Of a stretch of DNA of 64,000 nucleotides, positions 26,462-35,783 are shown in pieces. Every line of letters begins with the position of its first letter. Positions within the stretch are counted from its first letter, which is position 1. Source of the stretch: an uncultured Clostridia bacterium (GTDB lineage Bacteria > Bacillota > Clostridia > TANB77 > CAG-508). The notes under the pieces are model-generated. The model was not told the DNA's origin. It ran no database searches and saw nothing but the letters and a program-made list of their open reading frames with translations. The DNA lies in the NCBI GenBank assembly GCA_934129895.1, contig CAKOWY010000001.1, positions 310,001 through 374,000 of the forward strand, read 5' to 3'. The position numbers and the translations under genes are program-made.

Positions 26462-27757
26462 TTATGAATTTCCATTTTTACATATCTTGACTTTTATAAT
26501 TCTTTTGTCTTCATATTCTTCGATTTTAAATGTTAATTCTTCTGTTTCTATTACAGGGTTTTCATTTTCTGTTGGTATTCTTCCTAATTCATCTTGTAAA
26601 TATCCTGATAAAGTATCATAATCTCCTTCTGGAATATGTGAATTTAGGATTTTATTTACATCATATATTGGCAAATTTCCTGATAATATAAATGTTTTAT
26701 CATCTATTTTCTCATATTCATTTTCTATTTCATCATACTCATCATATATATCTCCAACTATTTCTTCTAATATATCTTCCACTGTAACCAATCCAGCTGT
26801 TCCACCATATTCATCAACTATAATTGCAATTTGTTTTTTATTTTTTTGTAATTCTTTTAATAATTCATTAATTGGTTTATTTTGTGATACAAAATATGCT
26901 TCTTTCATTACATTTTTTATTTTAAATGTTTTCTTTCCAATATTTTTTATTAAATCTTTTATATATAATATTCCTTTTATATCATCTATTGTTTCATCAT
27001 ATACTGGTATTCTACTATGTTTACAATCATCTTTAATAATTAGTTCCAATAATTCATCTGCTGTTAAATTAATATCTACTGCAAAAATTTCTGTTCTATG
27101 TGTCATTATTTCTGATGCTGTTATATCATTAAATTCAAATACATTATTAATATATTCTTTTTCGTCTTCTTCTATTGTACCATTTTCTTCACCTTGATCT
27201 ACCATCATTTTTATTTCTTCTTCAGTAACTATTTCTTCATCATTCTCATTAACTCCAAATATTTTTGAAATTGCATTTGTTGTTAATGTTAATAATTTAA
27301 CAAATGGTGCTGTTACAACAGAAATAGCTTTTATTATTCCTATACTCCAATATGATATTTTTTCATAATTTTTCATTGCTAAACGTTTTGGAACTAATTC
27401 GCCAAAAATCAAAGTAAAGAAAGACAAAATGATTGTTATTAATATTATAGATATGTTTTGCCAAATTTCTAATCCTATTGGCATTATATTATTCAATACT
27501 GGTGCAAGTTTATTTGCAAATGCATCTGAAGCAAATGCACTTGATAAAAATCCTGCAAGAGTAATTCCTATTTGAATTGTAGCTAAAAATTTACTTGGAG
27601 ATTCCAACATTTTTGCTATTTGTTTAGCCTTTTTATCTCCTTGTTTAGCTTGTTTTTCTATCTTATTATCGTTTAAAGAGATAAATGCTATCTCGCTTGC
27701 TGCAAAAAAAGCATTTATCCCTATTAATACTACTAATATCAAAATTTGTGATATCAT
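26462..27757 (-). CDS. CNNM/HlyC-CorC family protein (DUF21, two CBS, CorC_HlyC)
   Basis: 431 residues. The N-terminal DUF21 domain (residues 1-180) has about four membrane segments and begins ILILVVLIGINAFFAASEIAF, of which NAFFAASE is diagnostic. Two CBS repeats (about 205-325) include THRTEIFAVD and IVDEYGGTAGLVT, and the C-terminal CorC_HlyC domain (340-425) contains the PIYDVNKIL and DTLSGYL segments. The family is linked to Mg2+/Co2+ transport and resistance; the old name hemolysin is misleading. It lies upstream of cwlD and downstream of the GGDEF gene, all on one strand. Confidence 0.92.
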   Translation of the reverse strand: MISQILILVVLIGINAFFAASEIAFISLNDNKIEKQAKQGDKKAKQIAKMLESPSKFLATIQIGITLAGFLSSAFASDAFANKLAPVLNNIMPIGLEIWQNISIILITIILSFFTLIFGELVPKRLAMKNYEKISYWSIGIIKAISVVTAPFVKLLTLTTNAISKIFGVNENDEEIVTEEEIKMMVDQGEENGTIEEDEKEYINNVFEFNDITASEIMTHRTEIFAVDINLTADELLELIIKDDCKHSRIPVYDETIDDIKGILYIKDLIKNIGKKTFKIKNVMKEAYFVSQNKPINELLKELQKNKKQIAIIVDEYGGTAGLVTVEDILEEIVGDIYDEYDEIENEYEKIDDKTFILSGNLPIYDVNKILNSHIPEGDYDTLSGYLQDELGRIPTENENPVIETEELTFKIEEYEDKRIIKVKICKNGNS

Positions 27758-27768
27758 TCTATTCTCCT

Positions 27769-28695
27769 TTATTTTTGCCTTCTGTCAACTGCATAACTAC
27801 TTCCTAAAATAGTTTTTGCAGAATGCTTTACTTGTGCTCCAACTTCGCCAATTTCTAGAATATTTTTAAATCTTCCTTTTTCAGCAATTACTGCTCCTAT
27901 TGACAATGAAGTTAATGCAAATTGCTCAATTATTCCTTTTCTATTTGCTACCTCAATATAGCCTTTTTCAATATCTTCTTCTGTAAAAAATTGATTAACT
28001 TCTCCATCAAAATTTGCTAAAATTGTTTGACATATTTCATCAACATGCAATGTTGGAATAATGGCTATAAAATCATCTCCACCAATATGTCCAACAAATG
28101 CATTTTCCATATATCTATCATGTATACATCTCAATATTACTTTTGCTGTATACTCTATTATTTGATCACCTTTTAAGAATCCATAAACATCATTATATGC
28201 TTTAAAATTATCTAAGTCTAAATATAATACAGAAAATTCTTCATTATTTGTAATTCTCTTCTTTAATTCTGCATGTATTTGTACATTTCCAGGTAAACCT
28301 GTTAATGGACTTATTCTTCTATTTATTCTTAATAATCTATCTAAATTTTTTACAGTATAATATAAGTAATCTGTATCTACTGGCTTTTTTATATAGTATT
28401 CAACTGATTCTTTAAGTACTTCTAATTTATGACTTCTTTCTACATTTGAAGATACTACTATAATTGGTGTTATTTGGTTGTCTTCATCTGTTCTTATTTG
28501 TCTACATAAACTTATTACATCTCTATCTATTGAATCTTCATTTATTATTATTAAAAAAGGTATATTTTTTAGTGCTAAATCTATTTTTTCTGTTTTTATT
28601 CCAATAAATTTGAACTCTACATCTTCTTTAAATAGTTCTTTAAATATTGGAATAGATGATTCATCATCATCTATTACATATATTTCTTGTGCCAT
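27769..28695 (-). CDS. Diguanylate cyclase (GGDEF) with a receiver-like domain lacking the phospho-acceptor Asp
   Basis: 308 residues. Residues 1-125 have a receiver fold with the acidic cluster DDDES (9-13) and KKP at the beta5 lysine, but the residue at the end of strand 3, normally the phosphorylated Asp, is Asn52 (FLIIINEDS). Residues 135-305 form a GGDEF domain with SPLTGLPGN, LDLDNFKAYND and the signature GGDDF. The signature keeps the residues needed for GTP condensation to c-di-GMP. An HD-GYP protein 6 kb away could degrade the product. The receiver is probably not phosphorylated; that is inference from the substitution. Confidence 0.88.
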   Translation of the reverse strand: MAQEIYVIDDDESSIPIFKELFKEDVEFKFIGIKTEKIDLALKNIPFLIIINEDSIDRDVISLCRQIRTDEDNQITPIIVVSSNVERSHKLEVLKESVEYYIKKPVDTDYLYYTVKNLDRLLRINRRISPLTGLPGNVQIHAELKKRITNNEEFSVLYLDLDNFKAYNDVYGFLKGDQIIEYTAKVILRCIHDRYMENAFVGHIGGDDFIAIIPTLHVDEICQTILANFDGEVNQFFTEEDIEKGYIEVANRKGIIEQFALTSLSIGAVIAEKGRFKNILEIGEVGAQVKHSAKTILGSSYAVDRRQK

Positions 28696-28710
28696 ATTTA
28701 TCTCCTACTT

Positions 28711-29751
28711 TTATTCATATACTATATCGCTTTCATCTATTTCTTCTGTATTTAAAGTATAATTTTTCTTTGTTGTTGTTCCATCACTTTCTTGTATTTC
28801 TATTGTTATATAGTTCATTCCTTCTGTTATTCCTATGTTTTCTCTGTTGTATTTATTACTATTAATTGTTGTATTTTCTTCTTCTTTACCATTTACTGTA
28901 ATTTTTACATTAACTATATTTACTTCACTTGTAATATCAATTAAATAGTATAATTTACGCTCTTTCATTCCTATTCTTATTTGGAATTGTGGTTCAGATA
29001 CACCTGTAACTGTCTTCTCTATATTTTTGTTTGCTCCATTTTTGTCTGTTGCAGTTACTGATAATTTATGTGTTCCTCTTTTTACTGCAATTGTTCCTTC
29101 ATAACTTTCATTGTTTACTTCTACTTTTGTTTCTTCACCATCATCCCATTTATATTTGATATTATCTAATATATTTTTTGATTTTGCTGTTATTTTTATA
29201 GCATTATCAACAGCTTCTAATTTTATTTCTGGTATTATTTCTACTGTGTAATTTTTTGAGTATTTTACTGATTGACCATTTTCTTCAAGAATTGTTACTA
29301 CTAATGAATTTTCTCCACCTTCTAATTGAGCTGTAACATTAACATTCTTTTGGTTATTTCCATTAGTTGTATGTTCTTCTCCATTATTTATTTTATATGA
29401 TACTTCTTTTATTCCTCTTGTATGACTTACTGCAATATCAACTGTAGAATTTGTTTCATCATAATTAAATTCAACTTCTGGTTTTCTATTTGCTTCTACT
29501 GTTGCATTTATCTTATTTCTAGTATATATTCCCCATGAAATTAAACCTACTCCTAAAATTAATATGAATATTGAAAATAACAATACGAATTTTTTTGTTT
29601 GTGCTGCACTTTTTTCTCCAGTATAGTCTTTTACTCTACTATCTCTTTGTTGTTTGTCTCTTAATTGTTTATCCATATATCCTTCATATTGTTCTTTTAT
29701 TTTTTTATCTCTATCTAATCTTTCTTCTCCTGTAACCAGTATTTGATTCAT
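28711..29751 (-). CDS. Single-pass membrane protein with extracytoplasmic Ig-like repeats
   Basis: 346 residues. Residues 1-52 are charged and cytosolic, residues 55-77 form one membrane helix, and residues 90-346 are beta-rich and organised as about three Ig-like or bacterial beta-sandwich units with repeated patterns such as GGENSLVVTI, RGTHKLSVTATDKNG and EGMNYITIEI. No catalytic motif is seen. RBS GAGGTG. It precedes the GGDEF gene by 16 bases, so the pair may form a sensory unit in which this protein is the surface part; this is only context. Confidence 0.65.
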   Translation of the reverse strand: MNQILVTGEERLDRDKKIKEQYEGYMDKQLRDKQQRDSRVKDYTGEKSAAQTKKFVLLFSIFILILGVGLISWGIYTRNKINATVEANRKPEVEFNYDETNSTVDIAVSHTRGIKEVSYKINNGEEHTTNGNNQKNVNVTAQLEGGENSLVVTILEENGQSVKYSKNYTVEIIPEIKLEAVDNAIKITAKSKNILDNIKYKWDDGEETKVEVNNESYEGTIAVKRGTHKLSVTATDKNGANKNIEKTVTGVSEPQFQIRIGMKERKLYYLIDITSEVNIVNVKITVNGKEEENTTINSNKYNRENIGITEGMNYITIEIQESDGTTTKKNYTLNTEEIDESDIVYE

Positions 29752-29840
29752 TTCTTCACCTCATATTTATTCTTTTGAATTTTATCGCTTCATTTGAATT
29801 ATAACATAACGGTTTTTAATTGTAAATAAAAAATAATAAA

Positions 29841-29866
29841 AAAATGGTAACTAAATTTACCATTTT
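29841..29866 (-). terminator. Terminator of ldh
   Basis: A 10-bp perfect stem (AAAATGGTAA with its complement) with a 6-base loop and T-run on the minus strand, starting at the ldh stop codon. Confidence 0.85.
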
Positions 29867-30819
29867 TATTTTAACATTGGAAGTATTTCATTCTTCAAAT
29901 TTTCTTTCATTATTTCACAACTATGATCAAATTTTGCTTGATCTTCTTCGTTAAGTTTTAGTTCTAGGATTTCTTTTACTCCATTTTTATTTATTATTGC
30001 AGGAACTCCTATATATAAATCTTTTTGACCATATTCTCCGTTTTGATATGTTGATACTGTTAAAATTGCATTTTCATCATTTAATACTGCTTTTACTAAT
30101 CTATTTAATGCCATACCTATTCCATAATATGTTGCTCTTTTTTTGTCAATTATTTCATAAGCTGCTTTCCATACTCCATCATGTATCTTCTTTAAATCAT
30201 CCATTGGATGATTATTATCTTCCATTATATCAATCATTTTCTTGCAACCTACATAACAATGTTCCCATGGTACAAATGATGAATCTCCATGTTCTCCTAA
30301 TATATATGCATGTACATTTTTACTTGAAACGTCTAAATATTCTGCTATTAAATATCTTAAACGTGCTGTGTCTAATACTGTTCCAGATCCAATTACTCTT
30401 GACTTTGGTAATCCTGAAACTTCTGCTACAACATAAGACATTAAATCTACTGGGTTACTTGCAATTATAAATATTCCATTAAATCCACTTGCCATAACTT
30501 GTTCTGTTATTTCTTTAACTATTTTTGTATTTGCAACTGCTAATTCTAATCTTGATTGTCCTGGTTTTTGTGGTAACCCTGCTGTTATAACAACTACATT
30601 TGCATCTTTACAATCTGAATATTCTCCTGCTTTTATTGTCATTTTTTGTGGTGCATAAGGTAATCCATGTGATAAATCCATTTCTTCACCCTTTGCCTTA
30701 TCTTTTAAAACATCTATTAGAACAAGTTCATCAATTCCTCCTTGATTAAGCATAGCATAAGCCATACTCATTCCAACAAACCCTGTTCCTACTAATACAA
30801 CTTTTTTATTTGTTTCCAT
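29866..30819 (-). CDS. ldh: L-lactate dehydrogenase
   Basis: 317 residues, normal length. The N-terminal NAD site is VVLVGTGFVGMSMAYAM with Asp in LVLIDV favouring NAD, followed by the substrate loop ITAGLPQKPGQSRLEL, in which Q before KPGQ-x-R marks lactate rather than malate specificity. Arg of DTARLRY and the catalytic His in LGEHGDSS complete the active site. It reduces pyruvate to L-lactate and regenerates NAD+ during fermentation. AAGGAGGAG precedes the ATG and a TATAAT box lies about 50 bases upstream, so it is probably monocistronic. Confidence 0.95.
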   Translation of the reverse strand: METNKKVVLVGTGFVGMSMAYAMLNQGGIDELVLIDVLKDKAKGEEMDLSHGLPYAPQKMTIKAGEYSDCKDANVVVITAGLPQKPGQSRLELAVANTKIVKEITEQVMASGFNGIFIIASNPVDLMSYVVAEVSGLPKSRVIGSGTVLDTARLRYLIAEYLDVSSKNVHAYILGEHGDSSFVPWEHCYVGCKKMIDIMEDNNHPMDDLKKIHDGVWKAAYEIIDKKRATYYGIGMALNRLVKAVLNDENAILTVSTYQNGEYGQKDLYIGVPAIINKNGVKEILELKLNEEDQAKFDHSCEIMKENLKNEILPMLK

Positions 30820-30906
30820 TTAAAACTCCTCCTTATATATAAGAATTTTTTACAGACATTATTATATCACATTTTTATTATTTTTAAATATTTTTTTGAA
30901 ATTTTT

Positions 30907-31858
30907 TTATATTGCAAAATTTATTCCTCTTGCAACTATGTCTTTCATATTTTCTATTAAGTCATCTATTTCCTTTGGAGTAACTATCATATTATATTCT
31001 CCAACATTAAGTGCTTCTTTTACTTCATCATATTTATCTGTTTTTTGAAGATTATTCAAATACTCATTAGATTCTGCCTTTTCTTGAAGATTGTCTATAA
31101 AAATATCTATTCCATCTGAAACTAATGTTGCTAATTCAACAACAGTTGGAATTCCTATTGCAATTACAGGGACTCCTAATGTTTTTTGACTTATCTCTTT
31201 TCTTGTATTTCCAACTCCCGCTCCAGGAACAATTCCTGTATCTGAAATTTGTATTGTACTGCTTATCCTATCAATACTTCTTGATGCTAATGCATCTATA
31301 ATTATAATTAATTTAGGTTTTATGTTTTCAATTATTCCATTTAAAATTTCTGCTGTTTCTATTCCAGTAGTTCCGAAGTACTCCTGGTGCAATTGCACTT
31401 ACAGTTCTTGTTCCTTCTTCAACATATTGTGGTAAATATTTTATAATATGTCTAGTTACATCTATTTCATTAATAACTTTTGGTCCAAGAGCATCTGGAG
31501 TTACATATATATTGCCTAATCCAACGACTAGTATCTCTCCTTGTTCATCTATATGTGAATCTATCATTTTTTTTAATTCTTTTGAAACTACTTCCGAAGC
31601 TTTTTGAATCTCTTCATCTGTTGCAATTTTTAAACTTTTTATATCTATTGTTACATAACTTCCTATTGCTTTTCCTATTGCTTTTTCCCCATTTGAATTT
31701 AATATTTTTACTTCCGAAATTCTTATATTTTCATCAACTTTTTCTTCTGAACTTTCTATACCATCAATTTCATTTAATTTATTGATTTGTTTATAAATAT
31801 CTCTTCTTTCAAGAGCTAGGTCTGTTCTAAAGTTAAATTCAGCTTTATTATCTTTCAT
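30907..31858 (-). CDS. gpr: Spore protease GPR, split by one extra base (+1 frameshift)
   Basis: The first 161 codons (from ATG 31858) encode a GPR N-terminus with LVVGLGN, TPDALGPKV and TRHI, but after SAIAPGVL the frame runs into a stop about 20 codons on. The adjacent +1 frame continues exactly as expected (GTTGIETAEI, then IIIIDALASRSIDRI, QISDTGIVPGAGVGN, VPVIAIGIPTVV) to 30907. Skipping the C at 31375 gives an intact 316-residue protein of normal family size. GPR degrades small acid-soluble proteins on germination. The two aspartates proposed as catalytic in the Bacillus enzyme lie on opposite sides of the shift. It follows spoIVFB by 47 bases. Programmed frameshift, mutation or sequence error cannot be told apart here. 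Confidence 0.9.
31370..31384 (-). other. Candidate +1 frameshift site in gpr
   Basis: On the minus strand the sequence reads AGGAG-TA-CTT-CGG-AAC. In-frame reading gives Leu-Arg-Asn; skipping the C at 31375 gives Leu-Gly-Thr. The AGGAG two bases before CTT resembles the Shine-Dalgarno-like stimulator of the prfB (RF2) +1 site, with CGG in the place of UGA. Confidence 0.6.
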
Positions 31859-31905
31859 ACAATTACTTTCTCTCCTTTTCTTTAGTATTTACATATATTA
31901 ACTTT

Positions 31906-32553
31906 TTATTCGTTATCTAATTCTTTATATATTTTCATATTAAGCCTAAATTTTTTATTTTCTTGTATTGTTATTAACCATAAAATTATACATATTAAAA
32001 AATAAGCAATATTTTTAAAATAATATACTGCTATACTATATATAAAAGTGATTAATATCATTGAAATATTAGATATTTCATTTATCATTTTTTTTGAAGC
32101 TATGTTTCCATATTTTATATGTAATATTCCTTTTATTATTCTTCCACCATCTAGTGGATAAATTGGCATTAAATTAAAAAACAAAATTAAAATATTTGAA
32201 TATATACAATCTGTTTTTGTAACTATTGGTGGTTCTATGTAGAAAAACATAATTGCTAAAATTAAACTTACAATTGGTCCTCCTAAAGCAACTAATATTT
32301 TTTTTACTTCTAATAGTGTTCCCTTTTTAATTTTCTTATTTAAATCTTCAGGTAATACTTTGAATGATACTTTTAATCCATAAGGCATTAATTCAAGTTT
32401 ATCTGGTTTCATTTTTAAAATTATTCCAACTAAAATATGTCCTAATTCATGTATTAAGCAAAAAATCAGCATTATTATATAAACATCAATTTGTTTAGTT
32501 ATGTAAAACAATATAATAAAAATAATTATTTTTAAATCTATTCTTATTTTCAT
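31906..32553 (-). CDS. spoIVFB: SpoIVFB-like site-2 protease (M50)
   Basis: The ATG at 32551-32553 sits seven bases after AAGGAGG; an ATG two codons earlier, overlapping the spoIVFA stop, is only one base from it and is less likely. About 215 residues with five or six membrane segments. HELGH in LIHELGHILVG is the zinc site and PLDGGR in MPIYPLDGGRII is the second M50 motif. In Bacillus SpoIVFB cleaves pro-sigma-K in the mother cell membrane. Its place directly after a SpoIVFA-like gene and before gpr supports the sporulation role. Confidence 0.88.
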   Translation of the reverse strand: MKIRIDLKIIIFIILFYITKQIDVYIIMLIFCLIHELGHILVGIILKMKPDKLELMPYGLKVSFKVLPEDLNKKIKKGTLLEVKKILVALGGPIVSLILAIMFFYIEPPIVTKTDCIYSNILILFFNLMPIYPLDGGRIIKGILHIKYGNIASKKMINEISNISMILITFIYSIAVYYFKNIAYFLICIILWLITIQENKKFRLNMKIYKELDNE

Positions 32554-32555
32554 CT

Positions 32556-33494
32556 TCATACCTCCTTACTGAAATCCAATATCATTTCTGGATCTATATA
32601 TCTATCCTGATATCTTATCTCAAAGTGTAAGTGAGGTCCTGTTGTATTTCCTGTTGAACCAACCTCGGCAATTTCTTGTCCTTGTTTTACATCATCTCCT
32701 TCATTAACATATAATTTATTACAATGTGCATATACAAAAATAGTTTCACCATTTTGTATTTTTAGATGTTTACCATAATCACCTTTTGATGAATTTAATA
32801 TAACTGTTCCATCTGCTGCAGCAACTATCTTTGTTCCTGTTTTTGCAGCCAAATCTATTCCTGTATGATTTTTTGGTACTGTTGTAGTTGTGGGATTTCT
32901 TAATCCATATTTTGAACTTATAATTCCTTCTATTGGTTTTATAATATTAAAATTTTCCTTTACATAATTTGCATCTTTTTCCATCTGACTTAATTCTACT
33001 GTATTTTCTTCTATTGGTTCTGCCAAATTATTTTGTTCTTCTACTGCTCCACCTATATTTTCCTCATTTGTTTGTATTTCTTCAACATTAGATTGTTCTT
33101 GATTTGAGTTTTCTACTTCTATATTTTCTTCTTTATTATTATTTTCTTCACTTGGCTGATTTTGAAAATTATTTTTATTTATAATTTTTTCCACTTCATT
33201 TTTTATTGTTATACATATCTTATTTATATCAATATCAGTACTTAATACTTCTTTGGCTTTTTTTATAAAATCTTCTGAAAATAAACTATTACTTGATTTT
33301 ATCCCATAAAAGCATGAATATATTACTAAACAAATAACAATTTCTTTTAAAAGTTTTTTTATTAACTTATTGTTCTTATTGCTCATTTTTTCATTTTGTA
33401 TTGTATTTGACTTTTCTTGAAATTTATTTTCTGAATTATAATATCTTTCTTCAGCTCTTTTTATTCTTTCTTCAACTGATATTGTTCTTTCCAT
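32556..33494 (-). CDS. spoIVFA: SpoIVFA-like membrane protein with M23 (LytM) domain
   Basis: 312 residues from the ATG at 33492-33494, behind AAAGGA; an ATG nine codons earlier lacks a ribosome site. Residues 1-60 are charged and cytosolic, one membrane helix follows (about 62-80), then an acidic Glu/Asn/Gln-rich linker, and an M23 domain at about 195-305 with HTGIDLA, FVYAHCNKL and GPHLHFE, the latter holding the zinc histidines. In the spoIVF operon SpoIVFA inhibits and anchors SpoIVFB and its LytM domain is processed by SpoIVB. Unlike many SpoIVFA proteins, all zinc ligands appear present, so it could be an active endopeptidase. Confidence 0.78.
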   Translation of the reverse strand: MERTISVEERIKRAEERYYNSENKFQEKSNTIQNEKMSNKNNKLIKKLLKEIVICLVIYSCFYGIKSSNSLFSEDFIKKAKEVLSTDIDINKICITIKNEVEKIINKNNFQNQPSEENNNKEENIEVENSNQEQSNVEEIQTNEENIGGAVEEQNNLAEPIEENTVELSQMEKDANYVKENFNIIKPIEGIISSKYGLRNPTTTTVPKNHTGIDLAAKTGTKIVAAADGTVILNSSKGDYGKHLKIQNGETIFVYAHCNKLYVNEGDDVKQGQEIAEVGSTGNTTGPHLHFEIRYQDRYIDPEMILDFSKEV

Positions 33495-33558
33495 ATAAAA
33501 ATTCCTTTCATAACATTGCATTTTCTAATATTTATGCAACTATTATGATTTTTATGTT

Positions 33559-33894
33559 TTATATAAAATTAATTATCAAACTTATTAAAAATAATACTGT
33601 TATTGCTATACTATAAATTTTTAATTTATTATTTATTCTTTTATTTTCATTTTTCTTTTCTTTATTTTTTTCTATCCCTTTAATATAACTATTTATAACC
33701 ATTTCAGCTTCATTTATTATCATTTCTTTAGACTTGTATTTTTCTATTGATTTTTGAGATGTATTATTCTTTTCCTTTATTAATTCTTTTTCTGTAATTT
33801 TTTGCGTTTCTTTAAAGATAATTATTGCTTCATCAATAATATTAGATGGCAAATTTTTTAATACTATTATATTTTTCATATTACTTGTTTCCAT
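33559..33894 (-). CDS. Small C-terminally anchored protein of unknown function
   Basis: I do not recognise this 111-residue protein. It is mainly helical, rich in Lys, Glu, Ile and Asn, and ends with one hydrophobic helix (about residues 92-110), so it would be tail-anchored with its body in the cytosol. AAGGAG precedes the ATG. It lies between the sortase and spoIVFA genes on the same strand. The start NIIVLKNLPSNIIDEAIII resembles a short RNA-binding or regulatory fold only vaguely, so no function is proposed. Confidence 0.6.
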   Translation of the reverse strand: METSNMKNIIVLKNLPSNIIDEAIIIFKETQKITEKELIKEKNNTSQKSIEKYKSKEMIINEAEMVINSYIKGIEKNKEKKNENKRINNKLKIYSIAITVLFLISLIINFI

Positions 33895-33964
33895 ACTACG
33901 TTCTCCTTAACTTTATTTCTATTTTTTACATGTTGTGGATTTTTATTCAATTAAAAAGATTATT

Positions 33965-34531
33965 TTATATTTTTTCTTCTGCAATTACACATCTTCTATA
34001 ATATGGCTCATTTTCAACACAAGTTATTAAAGTTAATCTGTTTTCACTGGTATTTTCTAATACTTCTAATTCTGTATCTTTTATTATCTTATTTTTTATT
34101 ACTTCATATTTTCTTTCTAATTCATTATGTCTGTAAATTATTTCATCTCCTTCTCTAAGTTCTTTTAATCTCTCAAAATAATTATTTTCATATCCTCTGT
34201 TATGAGCAGCAAGTCCAATATTTCCTTCTTCTTTTTGTGTTTCTTCAAAATGTCCAATATATTTGTTCAAATTTTCTTCATCTGTTCCTTCACAAATATT
34301 TGCTTTCAATTCTATTTTGGAAATTTGTAATTGCCATATATCTTTTTCAATTACTTTACTTTTTTCTTCTATTTTTCCATTTGTCTGTGTTTGCATAATT
34401 TTTTTGCCAATTTCGTTATTATTTGTTATTGCTATTCTAAATTTATAAATTAAAATTTGTGCAATTATAAAGAAAATTATAGATACACAAAAAACAATAC
34501 GAGATATAAATTTTTTCGTAATTATTGTCAA
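33965..34531 (-). CDS. Sortase (probably class D-like)
   Basis: 188 residues from a TTG start (34529-34531) behind GAGGTG. A single N-terminal membrane anchor (about 9-30) is followed by a sortase domain with His110 in LAAHNRG, the catalytic Cys171 in TLITC, and an Arg at 179-180 (YYRRCVI). Sortases join LPxTG proteins to the cell wall or build pili. An LPKTG-bearing vWA protein is encoded 17 kb away in this window and is a plausible substrate. The subclass is uncertain. Confidence 0.88.
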   Translation of the reverse strand: MTIITKKFISRIVFCVSIIFFIIAQILIYKFRIAITNNNEIGKKIMQTQTNGKIEEKSKVIEKDIWQLQISKIELKANICEGTDEENLNKYIGHFEETQKEEGNIGLAAHNRGYENNYFERLKELREGDEIIYRHNELERKYEVIKNKIIKDTELEVLENTSENRLTLITCVENEPYYRRCVIAEEKI

Positions 34532-34724
34532 TATTTATTTCACCTCTTAATTTGGATTTTTATTGATAAAAAATTTGATAAAAATTTTTTTGAATTAATC
34601 TACAAAAATATTAGCATCTTTTTTACTCTTTTGTCAAGAAATTTTCATCGACAAAATACGACTTTAACTTATAAAACAGCAAATTTTTAACATTTTTTAC
34701 ACAAAAAATTCATTAAAATATTTG

Positions 34725-34753
34725 TTGAATTTTTATTTTTTTAATGTTATTAT
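34725..34753 (+). promoter_or_regulatory. Promoter of the HD-GYP gene
   Basis: TTGAAT, a 17-base spacer and TATTAT on the plus strand, about 34 bases before the ATG. Confidence 0.6.
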
Positions 34754-34786
34754 ATTATTTAAGTAGATTGAAAGGAATTTTTTATT

Positions 34787-35731
34787 ATGGCTATGGAAAA
34801 ACTAAAACATGAAAAGTTTGATTTCTATGATCAAACATATTTAAAATCATATAACTTAGATACTTCAATTCAGTATCAACTAAATCTTTTAGATTCGTTA
34901 GATGTTTTTACAAGAAAACATTCTGAAAATGTTGCTACTTTAACTTCAAACATCTGTAAAAAATTACATTGTCAAAAAGGTTTTACAGAATATTGCGTTA
35001 CTTGTGCATATCTTCATGATATTGGAAAATTGTTTATCCCACGTGATATTTTACAAAAACCAACTACTCTAACTGATGAAGAATTTGAAATAATGAAAAC
35101 ACATACAACACTTGGATATGAATTATGCATAAAAGATAAATTTTTAAGACCTTATTATGCTGGACCTTATTATCATCATGAATCTTTAGATGGAACAGGA
35201 TATCCTCAAGGATTAACCAAAAAAGATATTCCTTATGAGTCACAAATAATTAGAGTTGCAGATGAATTTGATGCATTAGTTAGTAAGCGTCAATATAAAT
35301 CTCACATTGGCATTAGAGATGCTTTAAAAATAATAATTGATCATACAAAACCATCTCCAAATGCACCTAAAGGTACAGGATATACTAATGCTGGTAAAAT
35401 TAATCCATTAATTGTAAAAAAATTAATTAAAGTTATTATTGAAGATACTGAACTTGAAATTGTTGCTTGTATTGAGTATATTGACTATTTAGTTCAAGAA
35501 ACTAAAAGATACAAAAAAATAGAAAAAATAATAAACAAAATTAATACATCAAAAAAACAAGTAGATATTGATTATTATAAAGAATATATAAAATATTTTT
35601 TAAGAAGAAATGAATCAATAGATAATTTTGATCAAGCATTTGTAGAATTAAATCAAACTTTGGAACAAAAAAGAGCAGATTTAAAAGAATTATATAAAGA
35701 AGTTAAATTAATAAAAAAAATTAGAGTATAA
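34787..35731 (+). CDS. HD-GYP domain protein, probable cyclic-di-nucleotide phosphodiesterase
   Basis: 314 residues, cytosolic. The HD pair is His77-Asp78 in YLHDIGKLFIP and the HHExxDGxGYP signature is complete at residues 130-140 (HHESLDGTGYP), so the metal centre and GYP element that distinguish c-di-GMP hydrolases are both present. There is no sensor domain; residues 205-314 are helical and charged and may mediate dimerisation. With the GGDEF protein 6 kb away it forms a possible c-di-GMP synthesis/degradation pair. A bidirectional terminator follows. Confidence 0.87.
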   Translation: MAMEKLKHEKFDFYDQTYLKSYNLDTSIQYQLNLLDSLDVFTRKHSENVATLTSNICKKLHCQKGFTEYCVTCAYLHDIGKLFIPRDILQKPTTLTDEEFEIMKTHTTLGYELCIKDKFLRPYYAGPYYHHESLDGTGYPQGLTKKDIPYESQIIRVADEFDALVSKRQYKSHIGIRDALKIIIDHTKPSPNAPKGTGYTNAGKINPLIVKKLIKVIIEDTELEIVACIEYIDYLVQETKRYKKIEKIINKINTSKKQVDIDYYKEYIKYFLRRNESIDNFDQAFVELNQTLEQKRADLKELYKEVKLIKKIRV

Positions 35732-35783
35732 AAATAAAAGACAAATATCAAACAAAATGTAGTTTTATATTTGTCTTTTATTT
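35732..35783. terminator. Bidirectional terminator between the HD-GYP gene and ftsL
   Basis: A perfect 17-bp inverted repeat (35732-35748 with 35767-35783) flanked by A and T runs, serving both convergent genes; it overlaps the last codons of the ftsL-like gene. Confidence 0.85.

Noticed and set aside
31370..31384. Simple homopolymer sequencing error in gpr
   Set aside because: The extra C is not in a homopolymer, and the same kind of change occurs in nifS; an error is still possible but not of the common type.
30907..31398. A separate small gene starting inside gpr in another frame
   Set aside because: Its sequence is the second half of the GPR protein and its only start codon lies in the overlap without a ribosome site; a single +1 shift joins it to the first half.
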